NCBI RefSeq assembly: GCF_002127325.2
Contig: NC_035434.2
Span: 80,208,664 to 80,272,663 of the forward strand
DNA length: 64,000 bases
Source: Helianthus annuus
Taxonomy: Eukaryota > Streptophyta > Magnoliopsida > Asterales > Asteraceae
Direction of reading: 5' to 3'
The translations under genes were made by a program, and so were the position numbers. The notes under the pieces were generated by a model, which did not search any database, was not told the origin of the DNA, and saw only the letters and a program-made list of their open reading frames with translations. This document shows, piece after piece, positions 10,941 through 21,200 of the stretch (position 1 is its first letter; each line of letters begins with the position of its first letter).

Positions 10941-13900
10941 GTGCAGGATCTTCCAAAACTTGTATCCAGATGGATCATGGATAGTGGAGCTTCAAGACAT
11001 ATGACAGGGAAGACCGCGTTGCTGTATGATGTCAGAAACATAAATGGAGCATACGTAGGTTTTGCGGGTAATCAAGGAGGAAGGATTATTGGTGAAGGAA
11101 CGTTATCCAACGGGATTGTGACGTTTGAGAGAGTTAACTACATTGCTGAGCTAGAGAACAATCTGCTGAGTATCTCGCACATCTGTGACAGGATGTATAC
11201 CACTCATTTCACTGATAAAGAATGTTTGACCTTGAAACCAGGATTTGTTATCCCTGAGGAATGGATTATCATGCGGGCACCAAGAGTTAATGATCTGTAC
11301 GTGTTGGATATGAGTGTAGCTACTACAACCATGGGTCAGGCTCATTGTTTTGTGTCCAAAGCAACTGAGAAAGAATCGAGATTGTGGCACCGGAAGATGG
11401 GGCATATATATCTTAGAAAAATGAATCATTTGGTGCATAATGATTTGGTTACAGGAGTTCATGTCAAAGGTTTTCATCTGGAAGGGGAGTGCATTAGCTG
11501 TGTAAAAGGCAAGCAGAAGAAAAAGTCACACCCTACAAAGCAAGTCAATTCAGTCTCAAGACCCTTGGAGAGACTTCACATGGATTTGTTTGGTCCGGTG
11601 AATGTCAAGAGCATTACGGGAGATAAATATTGTCTTGTGGTTACTGATGATTATTCCAGATTTTCGTGGGTTTCTTTCTTGAAGACGAAAGACGAAACTT
11701 TTGACAGTTTAATGGCGTTGTTCAAGAAGATTGAGAATCTGTACCAAAGGTGTATTAAAAGAATTCGAAGTGATAATGGTACTGAATTCAAGAACATCAG
11801 AATGGAAGAATTTTGTGACGAAAGAGGTATATTGCATGAGTTTAGTGCTCCGTACACTCCGCAGCAGAATGGAGTCGCAGAACGCAAAAACCGGACGCTA
11901 ATTGAGATGGCCAAAACGATGCTTGCAGATTCAAAGTTACCAATTAATTTATGGGCTGAAGTTGTTTCCGCCGCATGCTATACGCTCAACAGGGTTCTCA
12001 CTGTCAAAAAGTTCAACAAAACATGCTTTGAGCTAATCAATAATCGCAAACCGAATTTGAAGTATCTAGAACCGTTCGAGTCACCCTGTACAGTTATAGA
12101 GCCTTATGGAAAGTTTGGTCCAAAGTGCATTGAGGGTATATTTGTTGGATATTCAAGTCCTACACGACGTGTCTTCGTTCCAAGTGAGAAGCGGATTATT
12201 GAAGCTGCAAATGTTGAATGTCAAGGTTATACTATGCCGCCACAAAGTCCAGGAGATTCATGGAGATATCATTACGACAAGTTGTGGGAATCATTTGACA
12301 TGATGGAAGAAGAAGAAGAAGAAGATTTCTTTGATGAATTGGATATTTTGCGTGAATACGAGTCACAGCAAAGGTTCTCAGCTTAGTATTCAAGAAGACC
12401 ACGGGAAACTTCAAATGACGATGAAGCAGGTCCGAGTAATGCTGGTGAACACGATGATGTCCAACAGAATGAAGTTGCTCAAGATAATCAGTCGGATCAG
12501 AATGATAATCAAGAATCAGAGAACATGCCGATCTTTGATCATGGAGATTCATATTCTGAGGGGGAGTAGATTCAGGATTCAATTCAAATAAACCAAGTTG
12601 GTGAACAAAGTGCAAATCAAAATGTTACTAATCTGGAAGGCAATGTAGATGTTCCAAGCGAAGTGATGCCGCGAAATCTTTCATATCATCCAGAGGAGTT
12701 GATTATAGGAGAATTGCATTCAGGCGTTCGCACGAGACGTCAAATAGACTAGGGCTTAACATGTTTTTATTCTACAGTAGCACCTTTACAAACTGAATTT
12801 TCATTAAGTTGTTTTATCTTGCAGATCGAACCAAGAACATATAAAGAGGCGCTTACTGAAGACTCTTGGGTCATTGCAATGCAAGAAGAGTTGAGTCAGT
12901 TTGAAAAGTTGGGAGTGTGGAAGTTAGTGGATTTACCGGATGGTCAAAGGAAAATCAATACAAAATGGGTATTCAAGTGTAAGAGAGACGACAGACGAGT
13001 TGTTATAAGGAACAAAGCTCGACTCGTTGTTCAGGGCTTTAGTCAACAGGAAGGGATTGATTTTACAGAAGTCTATGCTCCTGGTGCACGACTTGAGGCA
13101 ATCAGAATTTTCCTTGCATTTGCGTCTTGGAAGAACTTCAAAGTTTATCAGTTGGATGTAAAATCGGAGTTTCTTTATGGGAAGGTCAAAGAGGAGGTTT
13201 ATGTCGGTCAGCCGCCGGGCTTTACTAACCCAATCCACAAAAACAAGGTCTACTTATTGGACAAAGCGTTGTATGGTTTACACCAGGCCCCGAGAGCTTG
13301 GTACGAGACTTTGTCTCAACACCTAGTAGCCAACAAGTTCATACGTGGAAAAATGGATGCCACTCTCTTCACTAAAGAGGTCGACGGACATCTTCTGATA
13401 GTTCAGATTTATGTAGACGACATAATTTTTGGGTCAACAAATGAGAAATTGTGCAAAGATTTCGAACAGGTGATGAAGCAAAAATTCGAAATGTCATCAA
13501 TGGGGGAGATGAAATTCTTTCTGGGTTTACAAGTTGAACAACTACCTGAGGGAATTTTCATTCACCAGATGAAGTACGTACATGATATTCTAGAGAAATT
13601 TGGAATGTCAAGTTCTACTCCGGCTGCTACCCCACTTGCAACAAATCATGGGATTCACCCAGATCTCACTGGAGACAGGGCTGATGAAACATTCTACCGT
13701 TCCATGATAGGTTCTTTGATGTACTTAACTGCTTCACGTCCTGATATCATGTACCCAACGTGCCTCGTAGCAAGATATCGATCTAAGCCGAGAGCTTCGC
13801 ACATGATTATTGTGAAGAGGATATTACGCTACTTGAAAGGAACACCTACTTTGGCGTAAGGTATCCTAGAAAAGGCGACTTTACGCTCGAAGGGTATTCC

Positions 13901-14452
13901 GATTCGGATTTCGGATGCTGCAAAGTTAATACCAAATCAAGAACTGCAGGATGCCAGTTCTTTGGACCTAGATTGGTTACTTGGCAGTGTAAGAAACAAA
14001 TGTTTGTGGCATTATCTACATGTGAAGCGGAGTACGTATCTGCTAGCAGTTGCTGCTCTCAGATCCTGTGGATACAGCAACAGATGCGCGACTACGGTTT
14101 GCAGTTTCTTAACACACCTCTTTTTGTTGATAACGAGGCCGCAATAAATATAACAAAGAATCCAGTACATCACGCTAAAACTAAACATATAGAGATTCGT
14201 CATCACTTTATTCGCGATTGCTTCGAGAAAAAGTTGATACGAATTGAGAAAATCCACACTGACGAACAGAAAGCTGATTTACATATCAAATCTTTTGATA
14301 AAAATCTGTTTAAATATTTGTTAAAACTGAATGGTATAAAGCTTCTTTCGGTGTCGGATGGCATAATTGGCGTTGATGAAAGTACTGTTGCGGATGAAGA
14401 TGAGAAACAATCTGCAATGGTTCGTCGATTTTTTGCCTGTTTTGGTATTTAG
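10941..14452 (+). pseudogene. pol: C1 pol: protease, integrase, RT, RNase H, broken
   Basis: Copia-order polyprotein for cleavage, integration and reverse transcription. Protease shows WIMDSGASRHMTG (about 10970-11010). The integrase zinc finger has LWHRKMGHIYLRKM with paired cysteines (about 11385-11510). The integrase core has D in LHMDLFGP, D in RSDNGTEF and E in GVAERKNR. RT (about 12830-13500) has YVDDIIFGS. RNase H has STCEAEY and the IEIRHHFIRD tail (about 13990-14240). Frame is constant from 10941 to 13857, with in-frame stops at 12384-12386, 12567-12569 and 12750-12752; a frameshift near 13857 moves RNase H to another frame. The frame opens at GTG after a CAG, not at ATG, and differs from the gag frame. 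Confidence 0.9.
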
Positions 14453-15283
14453 GGGGGAGTAGATAGGTAGATAGATGTATATAGTTTATTTTCAGAAAAT
14501 ACAAAAACAGTAAAAAATGCAAAAATACAAAAACATGATAAAACTGAAAAAGAGCTAGTGCATAAAGGAAAAATGATAGTACATCGGCTAGACAATTACA
14601 GTATGCTAGAGATTTGAAAAGACTAAATGAGTTAAACAGTCTCACTAATGATGTGTCGATAGGTTTTCGCACATTTAGTAGATTTATTTGGGATATAAAC
14701 CTAAAATTTCAGACTTGTGAAATTCGTGGGGAACACTACTTGGATATATAGGTAACCCCTGAAATCTCGTTTGAAAGGTCCCATATTCTGAGATACTAGG
14801 TCTTTATAATCTATGATATCTGGGGTATTATTCCGGGACTTCTGCTGTGTGGAAGTACTGACCTAGTCCCCGAATAATACTTTCTACAAATGCTTGAAAT
14901 ATAGCATCGCCCTCAGCAAGCTGATGAAACAATAAAATTGATAGTCGCTGCTGTTGTAACTAAAAGATCCTCTAAAGGGGACACACCAGAAAGTCGAAGC
15001 CGTCATCTCTCTGCGTATACGGAAGTATCGACCTGAGCTCTCACGGCCCTCGCATTTGACCCCTTACAAATATCATTTGTGGTATACTCACCTGTAAGAC
15101 TGAATATCTGGGATTCTGGATACAGGAGTATATTCAAGAGGTGGGACACATGAATGAGCTAAGTTCATAAAACATCTAAATCGTATCCTGAACAGATTAA
15201 AATCTGTGTGAGAATCTAATATGGATCAGTATATCGACAATCGAGGTGAATTGTTTAAGTCTGAGCATGAAATGAAGCTTAAC
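14453..15283 (+). other. C1 3' non-coding region, proximal part
   Basis: No ORF. It opens with a polypurine run (TTTAGGGGGGAGTAG) directly after pol, far from the 3' LTR, the multiple-polypurine style described for Sireviruses. Positions 14740-15283 closely match C2 55830-56372 by eye, although the LTRs and gag of the two elements are quite different. It is interrupted at 15283 by G1, resumes as 47 bp at 25668-25714, and resumes again at 33524. Confidence 0.75.
14795..14880 (+). other. Candidate structured RNA element in the C1 3' region
   Basis: GTATTATTC at 14825 pairs with GAATAATAC ending at 14880, extended by GGGA/TCCC after one C-C mismatch. An inner ACTTC/GAAGT stem lies at 14838-14842/14852-14856. 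ACTAGGTC (14795-14802) can pair with GACCTAGT (14860-14867), crossing the main stem. C2 55883-55968 keeps all pairings, with one T-A to C-G double change and one wobble. Structure is inferred by eye. Confidence 0.55.
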
Positions 15284-16024
15284 TGTGACAACTCGAGTTT
15301 CCAAGATTCCACTTTCGCATTTATTGCACGTTCACTGTTTGTTTAGTTATTTACTTGCTCAATTGGTTTGCTTTGTAACTGTATATGTTTTGGTTCGATA
15401 AATTGTATTGTAATTGTGCATGGTTATGTGTTACTTATGAAAGATTTGACAAATGCATGAACTTGGTGGTGAAACTGTAAATTACATTGTGATGGATGTG
15501 CCTTATGTAAAAGATGATACTTAGGGGTGAGTAGAGTAGTTAGTGAAATTCCAATCACTCTTAACCCTAACCTCCTCCCTAATCATTCACAAAAATCATC
15601 ACACGTACTTTCACATTCTCCTCTCCTCTCCTCTCCTACAACCATTTTCTCATCATTCTTGGCTTCACAAGTTATCTTGCATCCAGTTCGATCTTCCAAT
15701 CCATCTAGAACCAATCCAAGGTAATTGTTTAATGATTGTTTGTTGTTATTAATCCTTGATTACGTGGTTCATGTAAACCCTAGTTCTTCACATAATAGTT
15801 CTGTGTTATTGATTGAATTCTGATTATTGTGAAATGATTTTGATTAGTGTGTAATCATTTGCCTGATGTTAAGATACAAGATATGTTAGAATTATTGATT
15901 GATAATTGGATTACTGCAATGCATATGAATGAATTAGGGTTTCCTGATCGTAAAAACAAAAACGTAACTGTTGCATTGTAGTTGAATGTTCATATGATTG
16001 ATGGTTTGCCCGATGATTGTTTTC

Positions 16025-16181
16025 ATATATAGTCCGAACTTTATTAATGAAACATGTCTGAGTTTATGCTTAATGAATGTAGTCCGAACTTTTAACCTAG
16101 TAATGGACATTTAGTCCGACCTTTTTGTATATGGACCCAAGAGTCCGGATTTTAGGTAAGGACCCAAGAGTCCAACTTTTG

Positions 16182-16242
<61 letters not shown>

Positions 16243-16830
16243 ACCTTTGTATGATATCAAGGTCCGAATATTATGCACATCAAGGGTGGTCCGACTTTTG
16301 AATGTGTAAAGGGAGTCCGAAGTTTTGAATGAATTGCATGTGTGTCCGAGTTTTAAAAGGACATGAAGTCCGAATTTTATATGGTGCATAAGAGTCCGAC
16401 TTTTACAAAGAGCATAAGGGGTCCGAGTTTGTTTAACATGTAATGTGGTCCGACTTCTGTAAAGTGTGGGTGTCCGACTTTTATTCAAACATGAGGGGTC
16501 CGACTTTTCTTGCCAAAAGTTAATGTTGTCCGAGTTTTGTAGGGGGGGAACCTAGTCCGACTTTTCAAGGGTGATGGGGACCGAACTTTTGGTTGTGATA
16601 CAAGGGGGTCCGAATTTTTATAAGGGGAACCCCCTTGGTCCGAGTTTCATGTCTAGGGGACATGGTTTGATTTTTCTAGTGGCACATAAGGTCCGAACTT
16701 GTATGATGTTGCTATGTATGGTCCGAGTTTTCATGCCTTGATGCCTTGTTTGAGATGGTGGTCCAAATTACATATGTTATATATAATCGGAACTTTACAG
16801 TGTAATGTATGAACCGAGTTTACTTGTAAA
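16025..16830 (+). repeat. Dispersed GTCCGA array in the G1 5' LTR
   Basis: GTCCGA followed by A/C/G and TTTT recurs more than 20 times, spaced about 20-40 bp by non-repeated sequence. The spacing is irregular, so it is not a simple tandem satellite. The same array is in the 3' LTR at about 23810-24540, with individual copies mutated in each. Confidence 0.85.
16187..16239. repeat. (TA)n microsatellite in the G1 5' LTR
   Basis: 53 bp of alternating TA. The equivalent site in the 3' LTR (23941-23953) has only 13 bp, so the length changed after insertion, because the two LTRs of an element start out identical. Confidence 0.95.
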
Positions 16831-17234
16831 CACCAGTGTTAGAGCCTACTGAATGTTTCTATATGTTTCTGTACATTACAACTGCTACTTGCTACTGTAT
16901 GCTACTGTATCTGACTGTATGACACGGTGTGTATGAACAATCTATGTCACGCTATTCTGCACACGATTATCACACGGAATCACCATTGTTTGGACATTAA
17001 GTGTTGTAAACCCTAATTGAATATAAACACTTACATCGAGTTATGTGCAATGTACCCTAGGTCGTGTGTAAAGGACCTAACTATTAATTAACACTAGAAG
17101 CAATAACATACTGAGCAAACCAAGGTGAGTTCACACTTTTACTAAGGCATGGGATTCCCAGGGCTGGGGAATGGGATTGAAGGAATGAGATTGAATAGCT
17201 TTGTACTTACATTGTTACTAGACTATCCACCATC

Positions 17235-17478
17235 GTCCTCGGTTGTGCAGGACACATACGTAAAACCTACGTATACTTGTACTCCTCACTGTCCTCAGGT
17301 TGCAAAGGACACTCACGTAAAACCTACGTGAACTTATACTCACTACTGCCTCGGGTGTGTCAGGCACTTACGTAAAACCTACGTAAACCCCCGCGTACCC
17401 CTGTCCTCGGTTTGTGAAGGACACTTACGTAAATCCTACGTAAATATGGTACGTACTACTGTTCTCGGTAAGAAGAAC
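17235..17478 (+). repeat. Array of paired inverted repeats in the G1 5' LTR
   Basis: Five units of about 50-60 bp. Each has a first stem of the form GTCCT...AGGAC. Units 1-4 also have a second stem of the form TTACGT-AAAACCT-ACGTAA. Stem bases vary between units but stay paired: first stems are GTCCT/AGGAC, GCCT/AGGC and GTTCT/AGAAC; second stems are ATACGT/ACGTAT, TCACGT/ACGTGA and TTACGT/ACGTAA. The cores contain ACGT, the core recognised by plant bZIP factors. The 3' LTR copy is at about 24954-25200 with some stems broken. Confidence 0.8.
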
Positions 17479-17946
17479 ACTTATGGTTACAAATAGTCTA
17501 GTGTATATGCAACATGGGAAGCCCCCACCAATAGAACATACTATCGGCCCAGTAGAGCCACACGTTACAAACGAACTTACTATTACGCACTTACTTTCTG
17601 TGAACTCGCTCAACTAGTTGTTGACTCTCTGTTACATGCCTTGCAGGTCGTTACGTATACATGGAGCTTGCATGGGGAGGCGCGGTCGTTGTGGACAAGG
17701 ATCGTGATGCTTTGTTTAAACACTAAGACTTTACATACTTTATTTACATTGGGCTTTTACTCAATTGCTTCCGCTAAACTTTGTTATTATACATATGTTT
17801 TGGAACACCTTTCATATGGATTGGTTTGGTTTACATACAATAACTTTTACTATTTACAATGTTCTATATGATTGGTGGCATGATCCTGGTCAGTCACGCT
17901 CCCAAGCGGTGATACTCCGTAGGTGGATTTTGGGGGTGTGACAGAT

Positions 17947-17959
17947 TGGTATCAGAGCC
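17947..17959 (+). other. G1 primer-binding site
   Basis: TGGTATCAGAGCC, three bases after the LTR end, complementary to initiator tRNA-Met. Confidence 0.9.
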
Positions 17960-18265
17960 ATTGGTTATAGAGAACTTGGTTTTAATAAGGGGAAAAACGT
18001 TTTTATTAAAACCAGACTATAACCAGTACAGTGCTCAACGATCTACAATGATGCCTCGCTCCACGTGCAAGACTCAACATCCTAGGTAATAAGGTTTATG
18101 TTTATTGCCTACATGCTAGAATTACATTGAACTTTGCTCGTGGTATGCTTAGATTACATTGCTCACTATTTGTTATTGCTTGAGAACACTTGTGTGCTTA
18201 CACTCTTCTGTCATCGCACTATTCGCGAACCTTTCTCACTTATGTTTCCTTTGATGTGAAGATCA

Positions 18266-21200
18266 ATGGCCGGACGTATTAACTTGACTCAAGCCCAGTT
18301 GACGGCTCTTATCAACGAACAAGTTGCTGCGGCACTTGCAGCTACAAACGCAGGAGGTATACCCTGCAGTCGTAACTCATACTAGGATCTTTAGATCCTA
18401 CATTCCTAAACCAACTCTTGTGTTTAACCTTGTCCTATTCTACACTAGGTCAACCCGCTCAGCAACCTGTTTGCACTTTCAAGAATTTCATGGACTGTCG
18501 TCCAAGCACGTTCAGTGGCACGGAGGGAGCAGTGGGACTCCTCCATTGGTTCGAAAAGCTCGAGTCGGTATTTGAGATGTGTGAATGACCTGAGGCTCGC
18601 AGGGTGAAATACGCCACTGGTACTTTAGAAGGGATTGCGCTAACTTGGTGGAATGCGCAAGTTCAACTTTTGGGATTGGCAGCTGCTAACGCCACTCCTT
18701 GGAATGATTTCAAGGAGCTGATTAAACGGGAATACTGCACATGCGATGACATCCACAAGTTAGAAGTGGAGTTCTTTCATTTGAAGATGACTGGGTCGGA
18801 AATCGAAGCTTATACTAAAAGGTCAAACGAGCTGGCCGTTTTGTGTCCAACTATGGTGGACCCTCCTATTAAACGTATTGAGTTGTATCTCGAAGGGTTA
18901 GCACCAGAAATTCAGAGCCATGTGACATCGGCTAATCTTGACAACATCTAGGATGTTCAACGTCTAGCTCATCGTCTCACGGATCAGGCAGTGGAACAAG
19001 ACAAGCTGCCTAAGCGCGTCAGCGCTACTGCTACCGTTACCACTTCTGCTACTCCTGCTACCCCCACTGACAACAAGAGAAAATGGGAGGGGGATTCCAG
19101 CAAAGGTTCAGCTTCAGTTCAGTCCCAAGTTCAGCAGCGAAAGACTGACAACTATCAGAGCCCTAGTCAGCAATCTTCGGGCAATCACAGGCAGGGTGGT
19201 TATCGAGGGAACCTCCCAAGTTGTAACAACTGTAACAGGCATCACAGTGGCCAGTGCAACAAGGGTCGCTGTCGAAGGTGCCTCAAGATGGGTCATGAGG
19301 CCAAGGATTGTAGGAGCCCACGGCCTGCGAACCAGAATCAGCAGCAGCAGCAAGCACAGCAGAATCAGCAACAGGGCAACAAGGAATGTTTTCATTGTGG
19401 CGCTGAAGGTCACTTCAAAAGACACTGCCCTCAGTTAAACCGAAACCAGAATAACAATAACAACAATAACAATAATCAGGGCAATGGCAACAACAATAAT
19501 GGGGGAAACAACAATGATGGGAACAACGGCGCTAGGGGTCGTGCGTTTGTGCTGGGGCAGGGTGATGCCAGAAATGATCCCAATGTAGTTATGGGTAAGT
19601 TTCTTCTTGACGACTTTTATGTTACTGTATTGTTTGATTCGGGTGCGGATACAAGTTATGTGTCTTTGAAAGTTAGCCAAATGTTAAAACGTGCACCAAC
19701 TCCCCTAAACACCAAACATGTCGTAGAGTTAGCTAATGGTAAAAGTCTAGAGGCCACCCACATAGTTCAGGGTTGTAATCTTATCCTCGCTGGTCAGACT
19801 TTCTCCATCGACCTCATTCCTATAGTTCTGGGTAGTTTTGACATCGTCGTTGGCATGGATTAGTTATCCAAGCAGCAAGCAGAGATCCTATGTAAGGAGA
19901 AGATCATTCGTATTCCTCGTTCTGGTAAGGAACCTCTCGAAGTTCAAGGCGACAGGAGTGGTGCAGTGGTTGGCATCATCTCCTTCCTGAAGGCTCAGAA
20001 ATGTTTACGAAAGGGGCACACCGCCATTTTGGCACTAGTTACTGATGCATCGACGAAAGAGAAAAGAATAGAGGATATCCCAGTTGTACGCGAATTTCCT
20101 CAAGTGTTTCCAGAAGATTTACCTGGTCTACCGCCTCATCGCCAGGTCGAGTTTCAAGTCGAGCTAGCTCCAGGAGAAGCACCTATAGCTCGCGCACCGT
20201 ATCGTTTAGCTCAACTGAACTGGAAGAACTGTCAAAGCAACTACAAGAGCTCTTAGATAAGGGCTTTATTCGTCCTAGCTCTTCGCCTTGGGGAGCTCCA
20301 GTGTTATTTGTGAAGAAGAAGGACGGTACTTTCAGGATGTGTATAGATTACCGTGAACTGAACAAAGTGACAGTGAAGAACCGCTATCCTCTTCCACGTA
20401 TTGATGACTTATTCGACCAGTTGCAAGGGTCGAGTTACTACTCCAAGATTGATCTGAGGTCAGGGTATCATCAGCTGAGAGTCCGCGATAAGGACGTCTC
20501 TAAGACAGCATTCAGAACTCGCTAAGACCACTACGAGTTTCTAGTCATGCCATTCGGGCTAACGAACGCGCCTGCAGTTTTCATGGATCTTATGAACAGG
20601 GTGTGCAAACCCTATTTAGACAAGTTCGTCATCGTTTTCATCGACGATATCCTGATCTACTCTAAGAGTCAGGAGGAACACGAGCAGCACTTATGTCTTA
20701 TCTTGGAACTTCTTCGAAAGGAACAACTGTACGCCAAGTTTTCAAAATGCGACTTCTGGCTTCGCGAAGTTCACTTTTTGGGCCATGTGGTTAACAAGGA
20801 TGGGATTCATGTCGATCCATTCAAGGTAGATTCGATCAGGAACTGGCCTGCACCGCGTACACCAACGGAAATACGCCAATTCTTGGGTTTGGCGGGTTAC
20901 TACAGACGATTCATCAAAGACTTCTCCAAGATCGCACAGCCGCTTACCTTGCTGACACAGAAAGGTGTTACCTATCGTTGGGCAATACGCAAGAAACGGC
21001 TTTTCAATACCTAAAGGATAGGCTCTGCAGCGCACCTATTCTCTCATTGCCAGAGGGCACAGATGATTTTGTGGTCTATTGTGACGCATCGATACAGGAG
21101 CTTGGTTGTGTATTGATGCGGCATGATAAAGTTATTGCTTATGCTTCGCGTCAACTCAAGGTTCATGAACGAAACTACACGACGCACGATCTAGAGCTGG

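Larger units (their letters stand above)
15284..17943 (+). repeat. G1 5' LTR
   Basis: 2660 bp, starts TGTGACAACTCGAG and ends GGGTGTGACA. The 3' LTR differs at scattered bases and in a TA microsatellite. It carries a TCTCC-rich stretch near 15620, the GTCCGA array and a hairpin array (listed separately). Confidence 0.93.

Noticed and set aside
12760..12836. Intron between integrase and RT in C1, from the TTATCTTGCAG before ATCGAACC
   Set aside because: The pol frame continues through this interval with only single in-frame stops, so it is coding DNA with nonsense mutations, not an intron.
16025..16830. CRISPR-like repeat-spacer pattern from GTCCGA
   Set aside because: Repeats are only about 6-11 bp and irregularly spaced, lie inside a plant LTR, and have a second copy in the paired LTR; there are no cas genes.
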